The notes: generated by a model not told the origin, from the sequence alone. DNA of 29,157 nucleotides from Priapulus caudatus (GCF_000485595.1 NW_014577070.1:19343-48499), one strand, 5' to 3'; shown: positions 1 through 11,440, numbered from the stretch's first letter. Numbers and translations: made by a program.

Positions 1-240
1 CCACACACAGCACACCACCCAGCCACACACACAGACACACGACACAACCACACACACACACGCAACACACCTTACACACCACCACACAACGCACACAGCA
101 CACACCCGACACGCTCGGACCACGACACGCACACGCCACACGCACACTGCACGACGCCACGCACGGCCACACGACACGCACACGCACTCAAGCAGTACAG
201 CTGCGAAGCACGGATTAACTATGCGACGCTGCTGCGCACA
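1..240. repeat. CA/CACG-rich low-complexity DNA
   Basis: The stretch is built from CA, CACG and CCACA motifs with irregular interruptions and has no plausible gene. It resembles the CA/CACG-rich block at about 24600-24860 in composition. The irregular interruptions may be sequencing errors in a simple array. Confidence 0.8.
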
Positions 241-277
241 GAGCCAGGGTTTAAGACGTGAAGTATAAATCAAGCTG

Positions 278-331
278 CCCTCCCTCCTCTCCCCTCCCCC
301 TCCCCCCTCCCCTTCCCTCCTCCCTTCTTCC
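278..331 (+). repeat. 54-nt pure pyrimidine tract
   Basis: Every base is C or T on the plus strand, mainly CCCTCC and CTCCCC blocks. Long homopyrimidine-homopurine tracts can form triplex (H-DNA). It ends about 15 bp before recognisable homology between the two large repeat copies begins, so it sits at the left edge of the duplication. Confidence 0.85.
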
Positions 332-544
332 GCCTCGCCTAAGAAATACCGGGTCGGACGAGCCGGAACGCGGACCGCGATGCCCACGCGAATCCGCAAC
401 ATTCCGCTCCGTCGGTTTCTCGCACCGGCACTCCGCCGGAATACGACGGAATATTACGCCCGGCCGCTGATCTGACTTTGTTCAGTCGCCGAACGACACC
501 AGGAGAGCAAAGCGAGGGGCAGACGCAGGTGGTCCTTCCTCTTT

Positions 545-715
545 TTTGCCTGGCGGAGGATTGGAGAGGCAACCGGGAAGGCCCTTGATCCTGTAGTTTC
601 CTGCCAGAAGCAGAGGCCTTGCGCAGGCGGATCCCCGGAAGTGTCTCGTACTCCTTGTTCCTGCCAGACATCAAGACATGGCGAGGGGGGTAACGGCGGG
701 ACGGCCTAATCGAGC
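545..715 (+). repeat. 51/54-bp tandem repeat, copy-1 version (degraded)
   Basis: This is the equivalent of the three-unit repeat at 8357-8505. GCCAGAAGCAGAGGC and ATCCCCGGAAGT blocks are recognisable. Extra bases such as in CCCTTGATCCTGTAGTTTCC disturb the spacing and break the open frame seen in copy 2. Confidence 0.6.
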
Positions 716-731
716 CTGCACGCAGCATGCG

Positions 732-1436
732 AGTCCACTTCTCTGGGCTGTGCTGCTAATGTCAGCAATTACTAAGCAGAAGTCCTCTCAGCTCACACAC
801 ATGAACCTGCGAATCCCATGCTAAAGACCTACCACACCATAAGTGAGGAAAGTTTTACGCGGGCAAGGGCAGAAGTTAGGGGAAGCATATGCTTGGAAGG
901 TGGAAGTAGGAGGAAAGTGGAGGCGCCATGACGAAATAGTTGCTTGCACACGTGTACATAGGAGATGGATATGTGGGAGATGCCGTTAGTCCCCTTTTAT
1001 CCTTTCCACACCTTTCAACACTTTTTATCCTTCCGCCCATTTTCCACTTTTTATCCTTTCACACTTTTGATTTTCCTCCTCCACACTTTTCTACGAAAGA
1101 CATTGAATAGCGATCAGTAGGCCAGGTAGTTGCAGGCTCTGAACATTTACCAGGTGAGGACGATCACTGAAGCTGACTTGACTGCGCCATGCTTAAATAT
1201 TACATTTAACAACGGCAGGTATGCCCTAGTGCGCCATGCTGCTGACCTTTGGTTCTTACAAACTGCTGAACCTGCCAGTATGCACATCTCTTTGGTGTTT
1301 GCCTGGTAGGTCGATCCAAGCCATGTGGTTCACCTCCTGAATAATGCGCAAAATGACAGAAAACCGATTAATTTTAAAAAGATATTAGATATAGCATCAG
1401 AGATATAGATAGATGCATTGGATGGATGGATATATA
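732..1436. other. Noncoding stretch of copy 1, no gene seen
   Basis: No gene or RNA is recognised. The stretch contains short local repeats of CTTTTTATCCTTTCCAC type (about 995-1085). The counterpart in copy 2 is about 8535-9135. Confidence 0.6.
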
Positions 1437-1466
1437 GACAGTTAGTTAGATAGATTAGATAGATAG

Positions 1467-1504
<38 letters not shown>

Positions 1505-1531
1505 AGATAGATAGCATAGATAGAATAGATA

Positions 1532-1570
<39 letters not shown>

Positions 1571-1693
1571 CGATAGATGATAGATAGATAGATAGATTAG
1601 ATAGATAGATAGATAGCATAGATAGATAGATTTATAGATAGATAGATAGATAGATAGCATGATAGATAGATTAGGAATAGTAGATAGATAGAT

Positions 1694-1734
<41 letters not shown>

Positions 1735-1847
1735 TATAGATAGATAGATAGATAGAAATAGATAGATAGATATGACAGGAGATAGATAGATTATATAGAT
1801 AGATAGATAGATAGATAGGATAGATAGATAGATAGATAGATAGATAC

Positions 1848-1886
<39 letters not shown>

Positions 1887-1957
1887 TAGATAGATAGATA
1901 GATTAGATAGATAGATAGATAGATAGATAGATGGACAGACAGATAGATTAAAAAGAT
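1437..1957 (+). repeat. (GATA)n microsatellite, copy 1
   Basis: This is a long GATA/TAGA array with frequent one-base interruptions. The minus strand gives long open frames of Ser-Ile-Tyr-Leu repeats, which are an artefact of the tetranucleotide. Its counterpart in copy 2 is about 110 bp shorter. Confidence 0.95.
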
Positions 1958-3768
1958 TAGACAAATAGTAGGTAGATATGAAGAAATGCCAAAAGATAGG
2001 AAGATAGATAGCTAAATTAGTAGACAGATCAACAGATGATGGGATGCGGCGAAAGAACAGTTGGAGGAGACGATGGCCTGAAGACGTTATACACACGATA
2101 CACAAAATGCGTACTAAGCAGCATATGATGCAGCAGTTGGATAACACCAATTTACAGTCTGCCCATCGCGCAAAGCATGACACAGGAAGCTCTGTGCTGA
2201 CTACTTAAGAAACACGAAAGAAGTATATACTTATAAACAACAGGAAGAGATCGGTCGCCAGTTGTAATATTAACTACTTTCTAATATTCATGACTGGGCT
2301 GGTCGCCTATCATTTACCATGCTTTATCAAAGATATCAGTCAAACAACTTAGAATGTATAATTACTATGTACCTTGTTTGACACGAGCCTTAGATCTTTG
2401 CGATATTTCAACAAAATTAACACAGCCATATACACACTGGCATGCAACATCGCCTAACAACTGAAATGCCTATTCTGGATTGTTCATTCGTAGAAAAACT
2501 GCTGTGCCACATTTCAATCCACTCTCTCTCGCGCGCAGAGCACTCCCGACCACCCAATGTAGACGTTGCTGCTTGACTTTTCCCGGTTGCAAAATCACGA
2601 GCATGCCCTAGTTGGCCAAGGCAGGGCAATGGAGATCCGGCGCTCTTTAATGCACACACTATTGACACATTTACAATTTCGCTATAATATTAGCTATCAA
2701 TAAGGGCGAAGGAAAGATTCTTATAGTCGTTCTCTGTACCGGTTGGATACTTGCCCTTTAGCAAGCTACGCTCAATGACCATCTGACGTGAGAATGTTAC
2801 CTGCACTTCTTGTCTTCAGAATATCAATATTCTGCTGGACCTTTCCTGAATCTATCAGTGTCCTGCTTTCATTGCTGGTCAGCCATTCGTCGGCTAGAAC
2901 ATCAAACACTAGAAGTCAGTACCGATTGACATTACCGGTATTATAAAATGTAGTTGCGTAACGAGCAATGCTGCACAGATTTAGGACGCAGGCGCAGTAC
3001 CTACATTTTTATTCATAGCATTAATGAAAAATAGCCTACATTACTGTATTACGTAAAGGATACTCACACATAATTTATCAAATTTTACAATTTGAAATCG
3101 AGAATGCAAACTGTGGAAACATGCATGACATGACAAAAACACATTTCGAACATCATTCACAATCTGAATTATATAGTCTGTTCAACAGCTACTACGCGAT
3201 GCCGCACACTAGAACATTTTTCGGACAAACATTTGTTTAATTATCAATTCCAATTCTTATTTTAGGGGTTCCTTCTGGTTCAAAACAGCAAACAATATTT
3301 GTGAGGGCTGGTAAATTATGGTGAGGGCTGGTAAAAACTTTCAAAGAATCTGATTTCATGCCCTGATGACCAATGAATTAATGTGAAACGTACTTTTTAA
3401 TGGAATACAACAATGTTGAGCATGATTCACTTAGCAGAGGTGAAATCCTGATTCTATTCCAGTGTGCACCTGTTAAATAAAATGTAAATGATTTATGGCG
3501 TGAACTTTTCAACCTGTTACTATATTCATCTGGCAGGGTCTCTACTTGACATCAAAAACAGTTAAAAGGCAACCACAAAAGTTAACAATAGCAAGTAATC
3601 CAAAATATACCAACAGGCTTAGGATAAGATAAGATGGTTAAATTATGTGTTAACTGTGGTATGGAACCATGCATGGTGTTCGACTGTAACCTACCTATAT
3701 CTAATATGCCGGACCGTACCTCGCCTACTTCACTAACGAGTCTAGGGAGTCGCCTAGTACGCCTACTT
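1958..3768. other. Gene-free stretch of copy 1
   Basis: AT-rich sequence with no convincing open frame or RNA gene. A small local duplication, GTGAGGGCTGGTAAA, occurs twice at about 3299-3335. The equivalent in copy 2 is about 9546-11314. Confidence 0.6.
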
Positions 3769-3787
3769 CCTAACCCTAACCCTAACC
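3769..3787 (-). repeat. Short interstitial telomere tract (CCCTAA), copy 1
   Basis: About three CCTAAC units in the orientation opposite to the other telomere-type tracts of the unit. It lies about 110 bp left of the first inverted-repeat element. Confidence 0.85.
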
Positions 3788-3898
3788 ATATCAGATAGTT
3801 ACCAGGGTATCTTCGCGTATACCGGACGCTACCAGAGGGTACGTTCCGGCAGTACCGCTGGGCGGACATAGACCCTATGAGCGATTAGTAGTGCAGAT

Positions 3899-4132
3899 GG
3901 GGTCGTCGTCGTATCAGTACTACAGATATGTACCCGAGTGTAGTTTTAGGTTGTTTAGTATATTGTTTATATTTTTTATATGAGGTATGTTTAGGGTTAG
4001 GGTTAGGGTTAGGGCTAGGGTTGAGGGTTAGGGTTAGGGCGTACACTTCTGTAGTACAAGTCTGGTACCCTTTGTGTATACATATATGTACCTCGGGTAC
4101 ATATCTGTAGTACGTGATACGACAACGACCCC
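3899..4132 (+). repeat. Inverted-repeat element A around a TTAGGG tract, copy 1
   Basis: The left arm (3899-3938) and right arm (4092-4132) are reverse complements over about 40 bp, apart from small indels. The shared core is TACTACAGATATGTACCCGAG. Between them, at 3991-4039, lies a TTAGGG tract of about eight units with a few variants. The same structure recurs in copy 2. No transposase or clear target duplication is seen. Confidence 0.8.
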
Positions 4133-4414
4133 TTGAAGGCTGAGTAGTACTATTAGTACTAGTAGCTAAATGTCAGTAAATGCCCGAGCAAATGTTTAGG
4201 CTAGAGCTCCACTTTCCTATTGATATTTCTTCCTCGCAGTCGCAGCTCTTCATATTAATTCATCCGAATTAATATTTCATACCGATCATTAATAAGCACA
4301 AAATTTGGTTTCTTTCTATTAATGTACATCGTCGTCTTGTGTTATTAAAAGTAATTTTAATATCAGAAACGATAGATTTCCCGTCACCACACATGCTGCT
4401 GTGTTTACATCACC

Positions 4415-4454
4415 GATTCTATAATATAGTATAATAGATTATATTATAGAGATC
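4415..4454. repeat. AT-rich palindrome, copy 1
   Basis: Hairpin-forming inverted repeat equivalent to 11941-11981. The left arm lacks two bases relative to copy 2 (GATTCT versus GATCTCT). Confidence 0.7.
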
Positions 4455-4535
4455 AGTGTTTACCTTAGCCTCCCGCATGGGGAGGGCGCTGTCGTCGCTT
4501 GCTCTGGGGGCGGTCATTTACAGGTGTTGGCAGAA

Positions 4536-4689
4536 AGATGCGATATGATATGACTACTAGGCACTTTAATTTAATTTAATTTTATTTTTTAGGGTTAGGG
4601 TTAGGGTTAGGGTTAGGGTTAGGGTTGTTTTTTTTAAGTGCCTAGTAGTCATATCCTAAGTGCCTAGTAGTCATATCACTATCGCATCT
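4536..4689 (+). repeat. Inverted-repeat element B around a TTAGGG tract, copy 1
   Basis: The left arm (4536-4568) contains GATATGACTACTAGGCACTT. Its reverse complement appears twice in tandem on the right (about 4634-4655 and 4658-4689). A (TTAGGG)6 tract at 4589-4626 sits between the arms, preceded by a TTTAA-rich spacer. The arms differ from those of elements A and C. Confidence 0.85.
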
Positions 4690-5218
4690 ATCTGGCGGGT
4701 GCTCATTTACAGGCGACTGATGCGCAATCGGCGTTCTAGTGGTATATATATCTTTATTATTTCTATGTATGTACGTAGAGCGGGGGACGGGTATTTTTCG
4801 TGACGCGGATTGGCCATTTTTATTATCTGGGAACTGGGAAATTGTCAGATAAATTTTCCGTGATTCCGGAACAGAAGTCCATCGGGACGTGGGAAAGACC
4901 CTCTAAAATTGTCTGGATCTGGGCAAAATTGTGTCAATTCGTCGGGATTTCATTTATGCGCTGAATATTTATTTAAATTTTTATTTTATTTATTTTATTT
5001 ATTAATTATCCCAGATAAATAATAGTATGTAAATATTAGTATTACTTATATTTATAGTGTTTGAAACCTAAACTACTGAATTTCCTGAAACATGTCTACA
5101 GAATTTCCTGGAACGTGGAATTGGGATTTTATTTTACTGGGGAACTGGGATATGGATGTTTTTGCTAGGAAAGTGGAATGGTACCCCCCCCCCCGTTCTC
5201 CCCTCTTACGTACTATGT

Positions 5219-5423
5219 CAGGGGCGTGTACAGATTTTTTAGCCAGGGGGGGGGGGTCTAATCATAACCGAAAGTTGCGAGCATGCAAAGGGGGGGTGGT
5301 CAGGGGGGCTCTCCCCCAAATTTTTTTGAAATTAGACCCCTTAGATGCGTTTTCTGCGCGAGCAGGGGGGGGGGGCCGGGCCTCTGCGGTACCCCTGGCA
5401 CCCCCCCCGTGTACACGCCCCTG
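5219..5423 (+). mobile_element. hAT-like nonautonomous element (MITE), copy 1
   Basis: The element has terminal inverted repeats CAGGGGCGTGTACA (5219-5232) and TGTACACGCCCCTG (5410-5423). G-rich runs lie next to the left end and C-rich runs next to the right end. Terminal CAGGGGCG-type repeats with internal poly-G/poly-C are typical of hAT-derived MITEs in animals. There is no coding capacity, and I found no convincing 8-bp target duplication. Confidence 0.6.
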
Positions 5424-5615
5424 TATCTACCTCTGTTCATAGCATGATCTACCTTGCGGGCATAATGCAAATTAGTGCACTCTAGTGCCGAATTTTACCG
5501 CAAAAAAATAAGGAGAAGGCTTTTCCAGAAGACGAACAGGTGCAACATTGGTGGAACAACCTGCTGAAGTGAAGGGTTACCGTTGTATGCGACCAACTCA
5601 ATCTGTCCTCCAATC

Positions 5616-5760
5616 CTGAGAACAATATATACAATGTATATAATATATATATACAATATATATATACAATATATATATACAATATATATATACAATATAT
5701 ACAATCAAGAGTGCATAATAGATATTATGCACTCTTTGATACGAATGTATATATGTTCAG
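5616..5760 (+). mobile_element. AT-rich MITE with internal hairpin, copy 1
   Basis: Counterpart of the element at 13132-13279. It starts CTGAGAACAATATATACA, holds repeated TACAATATATA motifs and the TGCATAATAGATATTATGCA hairpin, and ends in a degraded version of the inverted terminus (GTTCAG). Copy-1 indels obscure the right end. Confidence 0.6.
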
Positions 5761-6199
5761 GCTCCAATCCAGCGGTGCGTCATTGTACTGTGGTGCCATC
5801 TCGTAGCTGCTCGCTGGGGCATTGGTGATAATACTAATATTAGACCTGTGCGCTAGAAGAAGTGGAATTGCGCGAACTGTTGACGAGAATTATGCTGAAT
5901 AAGTTGAACTAATTAGGACAGGCGTGGCGGAAGTCATCTCAAAGCGAAAGCGCATTATACGGCTGGGTTTAGCAATTGAGATTTATGGAATAATTATTTT
6001 AAAGCCAATGAAAAGCAGGCCATTCAGTTTCAGATTGAATCCACGTCTTTTTCGAGGTTTCCAGCATTAAGCGACAAGCACACGTAAACCGTTTGATCGG
6101 CCGATAGATAGCGGATCGGGGCGGCGCCGGCGGGGCGTGGGTAGTTTTCACTTTTACTCGACTCTTTCCCCTCACCACACACGGCGCCGCACGCCACGC

Positions 6200-6201
<2 letters not shown>

Positions 6202-6245
<44 letters not shown>

Positions 6246-6314
6246 ACACACATGCACACGCACACACACACACACCACACACACATAACACACACACACA
6301 CCACACACACACAC

Positions 6315-6351
<37 letters not shown>
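6202..6351 (+). repeat. (CA)n microsatellite, copy 1
   Basis: Long CA array with CCA and ATG interruptions. It generates spurious HTHT and CVCV open frames on both strands. Confidence 0.95.
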
Positions 6352-6352
<1 letters not shown>

Positions 6353-6379
6353 GCAGAAAGGTTGTGCACAGATACGCTG

Positions 6380-6650
6380 CACGTGAGGCGGTAAGCACTT
6401 ATTTCCATCCCTCAAACCGCCCTAGTTCCGCGTGTGCATGTCCCACCGCCGCGGCGCATTAGGCGTTAGCGTTTAGGGTTAGGGTTAGGTTAGGTTGAGG
6501 TTAGGTAGGGTTGATGTGTGGGGGGTTAGGTTAGGGTTAGTTGAAGGTTAGGAAAAACTGTTGTGGAAAAAAAATTCGCGCCGCGGCGGGGTGGAACTGC
6601 AGGACCGGAAGGGGCGGTTTGAGGGATGAGAATAAGTGCTTTACCACGTG
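6380..6650 (+). repeat. Inverted-repeat element C around a TTAGGG tract, copy 1
   Basis: The left arm (6380-6460) and right arm (6573-6650) are imperfect inverted repeats over about 75-80 bp. They share AAGCACTTATT, ATCCCTCAAACCGCCC and CCGCCGCGGCGC. Between them (6473-6552) is a long tract of TTAGGG and TTAGG variants. This is the longest of the three foldback structures in the unit. Confidence 0.85.
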
Positions 6651-7067
6651 TGGCGGTGTTCTGTCATTAGCGAGTAGAGGCGGGTGTCTTCGATTTTGTT
6701 TCCCATTAGGCGTAATGGTTGTCACCGTGTGACACTATACAATATACTGAAGCGAAGAATGCAATATGAGTCCTTCAAGCGATTTGGGCAGGCTGCGTCA
6801 CAAGTTTCCCTTTTCTCGGCGCAATCACAAACGCGAACCGCGGGACACAAATGCGTGTACGTAAAGGCACGGGCGACGACACACCAATACTAGCACACAC
6901 GCGCTCTTGACAGCTCGAAAGCGAGTGGCGAGTGCGGAAAATACAACAACAGCAACGCGACTTTTTTTCTTAATGACGACGGATATTTTATTAATATTTG
7001 ACTTGCAAGCAATTTTACAAGCAACGCGGGAAACAGTGAATTATACTACTGATTCATTGATATATAC

Positions 7068-7070
<3 letters not shown>

Positions 7071-7106
<36 letters not shown>
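7071..7106. repeat. (TA)n microsatellite, copy 1
   Basis: TA dinucleotide array. A shorter TA run occurs at about 7285-7306. Confidence 0.9.
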
Positions 7107-7107
<1 letters not shown>

Positions 7108-7900
7108 TAAAACAAATCCGGGCCTGTGAGTGAGAGGACCAATAACTAGACTCGTAAAGTCAGTGACAAAAGCGCCATCTGTTGACGGGCTGTAGCGACC
7201 GAGACCCTCTGATACAGGTATCGAGAATAACATTAAAAACGGATAGATATAACGAGGTTAACGTGCGTAGTATATTCAATATATTTATGTATATATATAT
7301 ATACTATATTCACATCAAAACAACTACATCTGCCAATAATACGACTCAGACAGTAACAATATAGTCATTCATAGTGAAGTAACCTTGGTATTAGATTCTA
7401 ATAGAGTAGTAAGAGCTTCGGCCCGCGATATAGAACGCTACGGGCTTGCGTTACGTCAGCAACATGGTGGGGATGCTATATGAAGGTTAGTTGAAGGGCG
7501 GCTAATCTTCGAAGCGACGAATGGGTGAAAGAGTAAAGAAGGCTGGGGAGTAGGGTGTCACTGAGAAAACGCCTATGGTATGGCTAGAGAAGGTACTCTT
7601 TGAGGGCAATTATTGATACTAATGCATAAAAACGATCGAAGTTAGGGTTACGACAAGGAAAGTAAATCGAAATAAAAAAATTCCTTTAACACGTTTGTTT
7701 CTTTTTCTGCGTCTCTGGCTCTCTTCTTGCGCTTCTCATTTCGTCGCTCTTTCCTCATCTATTTCTCTCTGACTCTCATTTCCTTCCGCTAACATAATCC
7801 GCCATCATTAACGCCCACCATCCTATCCGCGCCTCGATTTCTACCGCGAAACAAGTAACTCGCAACATCGATCACATCGAAACGCGGAAAGAACCAAGAT

Positions 7901-8113
7901 TATATAAAAAAATCTCTTCGCTGAAGACGCGCCACGGCCGAGGCACGACGTGAGCTGTCGTGTTTGCTCCCACGTCCCGTGTTCGGGTGTTGCGATGCTA
8001 ATGATCAGGAAATACTAACCGTCATCCGTCTCGAGTGGCCCCAATTGTTTTCGGTCGGAGCTTGCGTCGCTCAGCGCTGCATGGTAATTAGGCGGCTAGC
8101 CCCACTCGACGGT
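7901..8113 (+). promoter_or_regulatory. Possible TATA promoter and first exon, copy 1
   Basis: TATATAAAAA at 7901-7910 is followed about 200 bp later by ACG|GTAAGA at 8109-8115, a good splice-donor match (GT at 8112-8113). The interval is nearly identical in copy 2. No coding exon or partner acceptor is recognised downstream. This is inference from motifs only and could be chance in AT-rich DNA. Confidence 0.25.
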
Positions 8114-8356
8114 AAGACTCAACGCTCCTCCTCGTTTAGAGTGTTTATCGCACCTGTTATAGGCCTTATCGTCGACCGGAGGTGGACGGCCGAACGCGAC
8201 CGGCGATGCACGGAATTCCGCAAACATTCCGCTCCGTCGGATTCTCCGCACGGCCACTCCGCGGAAATACGACGGAACGCGCCTGATCTGACTTTTTCAT
8301 CCGCCGAACGACACCAGAGAGCAAACGAGGCAGCGCAGGTGGTCTTCTCTTTTTTG

Positions 8357-8505
8357 CCTGGAGCAGAGGCTTGGAGAGGCAACCGGGAAGGCCTATCCTT
8401 GTTCCTGCCAGAAGCAGAGGCATGGAGAGGGATCCCCGGAAGTTCTCTATCCTTGTTCCTGCCAGAATCAAAGACATGGCGAGGTAACCGGGACGGCCTA
8501 TCCGA
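8357..8505 (+). repeat. Three-unit 51/54-bp tandem repeat, open in frame
   Basis: Units start with GCC(T/A)G(G/A)AGCAGAGGC-type sequence and end with CTATCCTTGTTCCT. The first two units measure 51 and 54 bp, both multiples of three. On the plus strand they read as a 17/18-residue repeat with the core EAWRG and ending LSLFLP. The surrounding open frame (7964-8548) crosses the junction of the two large repeat copies, so as a whole it is chimeric. I recognise no protein family. Whether any of it is translated is unknown. Confidence 0.6.
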
Positions 8506-9135
8506 GCCTGCACGAGCTGCGTCCACTTCTCTGGCTGTGCTGCAATAGCAATACAAGCAGAAGTCACTCTCAGTCACACACTGAACTCGATCCATGCTAA
8601 AACCTACACACCATAGTGAAAAGTTACGCGGGCAAGGGCAGAAGTAGGAAGCATAGCTTGGAAGGTGGAAGTAGGAAAGTGGATGGCGCCATGACGAAAT
8701 AGTGTTGCACCGTGTACATAGGAGATGGATATGTGGGAGAGGTTAGTCCCCTTTTATCCTTTCCACACCTTTCAACACTTTTTATCCTTTCCACTTTTTA
8801 TCCTTTCACACTTTTGATTTCCTCTCCACACTTTTCTACGAAGACATTGATAGCGATCAGGTAGGAGTAGTTGCAGGCTCTTGAAATTACCAGGTGAGGA
8901 GATCACTGAACTGACTTACTGCATGCTAATATTACATAACAAGGCAGGTATGCCCTAGTGGCCATGCTGTACCTTTGGTTCGTACAAACTGCTGAACCTG
9001 CAGGTTGCACATCTCTTGGTGTTGCTGTAGTCCATCCAAGCCATTGTTCACCTCCTGAATAATGCGCAAAAATGACAAAACCATTAATTTAAAAAGATAT
9101 CTAGATATAGATAGAGATATAGATAGATGGATGGA

Positions 9136-9155
9136 TGGATGGATATATAGACAGT

Positions 9156-9236
<81 letters not shown>

Positions 9237-9444
9237 CAGATAGATAGTAATAGGATAGATAGATAGTATAGATAGATAGGATAGATAGAATAGATAGATA
9301 ATATAATAGATAGATTAGGATAGATAGTAGATAGATAGATAGATAGATAGAATAGATAGATAGATAAGATAGATAGATAGACTAGATAGATAGATAGATA
9401 GATAGATGATTAGATAGATAGATAGATTAGATAGATAGATAGAT

Positions 9445-9525
<81 letters not shown>

Positions 9526-9545
9526 GGACAGACAGATAGATAAAA
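9136..9545 (+). repeat. (GATA)n microsatellite, copy 2
   Basis: GATA array equivalent to 1437-1957. It contains clean runs (about 9151-9235 and 9445-9525) separated by interrupted sequence. It is preceded by a short GGAT run at about 9127-9141. Confidence 0.95.
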
Positions 9546-11314
9546 AGATAGACAAATAGATAGGTAGATATGAAGAAATGCCAAAAGATAGAAAGATAGA
9601 TAGCTAAATAGATAGACAGATCAATAGATGGATGGATGCGCAAAAGAAGAGATGGAGAGACGATGGCCTGACAGACGTATACACACATACACAAATGGTA
9701 CTAAGCAGCATATGATGCAGCAGTTGGCATAACACCAATTACAGTCTGCCCATCGCGCAAAGCACTGACACAGGAAGCTCTTTGTGACCTACTAAGAACA
9801 CGAAGGAGTATACTTATAAACAAACAGGAAGCAGATCGGTCAGCTTGTAATATTAACTACTTTCCTATATATTCATGACTGGGCTGTCGCCTATATTTAC
9901 CATGCTTTATCAAATATATCCAGTCAACAATAGAATGTATATATTCTATGTACCTTGTTGACACGAGCCTTAGATCTTTGCGATATTTCAAACAAATATA
10001 ACACAGCATATACACACTGGCAGCAACATCGCTAACAAATGAAATGCCTATTCTGGATTGATTCATTCTAAAAACTGCTGTGCCCACATTTCAATCCAAT
10101 TTTACAAGGAGCAGAGCACTCCCGCACCCAATAGTAGACGTTGCTGCTTGACTTTTCCCGTGCAAAAATCACGAGCATGCTAGTTGGCAAGGGCCAATGG
10201 AGATCCGCTCTTTAATATGCACACACTATTGACACATTACAATTTCCTATAATATTAGTATCAATAAGGCGAAGGAAAGATCTATAGTCGTTCTCTGTAC
10301 CGTTGGATACTTGCCTTAGCAAGCTAGCAAGACATCTGGTGAGAAATGTTACCTGCATTCTTGTCTTCAGAATATCAAATATCTGCTGGACCTTTCCTGA
10401 ATCATCAGTGTCCTGGCTTTCCATTGCCTGGTCAGCCATCGTCGGCTAAGAACATCAAACACTAGAAGTCAGTACGATGACATTACCGGTATATAAAATG
10501 TTTGCGTAAATCGAGCAATGTGCACAGATTTAGGAGCAGGGCGCAGAGTACCTACATTTTTATTCATAGCATTAATGAACAAATAGCCTACATTACTGTT
10601 TTACGTAAAGGATATCACACATAATTTATCAACATTTTACAAATTTGAAATCGAGAATGCAAACGTGAAACATGCATGACATTGACAAAAACATTTCGAA
10701 CATCATTCACAATCTGAATTATATAGTCTGTTCAACAGCTACTACGCGATGCCGCACACTAGAACATTTTTCGGACAAACATTTGTTTAATTATCATTCC
10801 AATTCTTATTTTAGGTTCCTTCTGGTTCAAACAGCAAACAATATTTGTGAGGGCTGGTAAATTATGGTGAGGGCTGGTAAAAACTTCAAAGAATCTGAAT
10901 TTCATGCCCTGATGACCAATGAATTAATTGTGAAACGTACTTTTTAATGCATACAACATGTTGAGCATGATTCACTTAGCAGAGGTGAAATCCTGATTCT
11001 ATTCCAGTTGCACCTATTATTAAATAAAATGTAAAATGATTTATGCGTGAACTTTTCAACTGTACTATTACATCTGGCAGGGTCTCTACTTGACATTCAA
11101 AAAACAGTTAAAAGGCAACCACAAAAGTTAACAATAGCAAGTAATCCAAAATATACCAACAGGCTTAGATAGATAAGATGGTTAAATTATGTGTTAACTG
11201 TGGGTATGGAACCATGCATGGTGTTCGACTGTAACCTACCTATATCTAATATGCCGGACCGTACCTCGCCTACTTCACTAACGAGTCTAGGGAGTCGCCT
11301 ACGTACGCCTACTT
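9546..11314. other. Gene-free stretch of copy 2
   Basis: Counterpart of 1958-3768, including the twofold GTGAGGGCTGGTAAA motif at about 10847-10881. The longest open frames (about 75 codons) do not match their equivalents in copy 1 because of indels. There is therefore no sign of conserved coding. Confidence 0.6.
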
Positions 11315-11333
11315 CCTAACCCTAACCCTAACC
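11315..11333 (-). repeat. Short interstitial telomere tract (CCCTAA), copy 2
   Basis: Counterpart of 3769-3787 with the same length and orientation. It is followed by a cluster of short palindromes such as CCGGTATACCGG. Confidence 0.85.
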
Positions 11334-11440
11334 ATATCAGATAGTTACCAGGGTATGTTCCGGTATACCGGACCGTACCCAGGGTACGTTCCGGCAGTAC
11401 CCTGGGGGACATAGACCCTATGAGCATTAGTAGTGCAGAT

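Larger units (their letters stand above)
345..8172 (+). repeat. Large tandem repeat unit, copy 1 (about 7.8 kb)
   Basis: Almost every segment here recurs in the same order and orientation at 8173-15672. Matching landmarks include the ATTCCGCTCCGTCGG block (about 403 and 8226), the GATA array, the TTAGGG tracts, both MITE-like elements, the CA and TA arrays, and the block from about 7700 to the end. The copy ends at GTCGACCGG and passes straight into copy 2. It is about 330 bp longer than copy 2. Roughly 110 bp of that is in the GATA array and the rest is scattered single-base insertions. I see no gene of known family in the unit. Confidence 0.93.

Noticed and set aside
1442-2183. Minus-strand open frames rich in SIYLS
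   Set aside because: They are the translation of (GATA)n. The tetranucleotide contains no stop in this direction, so open frames arise automatically. The same applies at 9410-9694 and 26221-26523.
3769-4626. A true chromosome end
   Set aside because: Telomere-type tracts are short, interrupted, in both orientations, and surrounded by ordinary sequence on both sides.
5999-6415. CVCV and HTHT open frames over the CA arrays
   Set aside because: CA/TG dinucleotides are open in all frames. The equivalents at 13508-13927 and 24440-24870 are rejected for the same reason.
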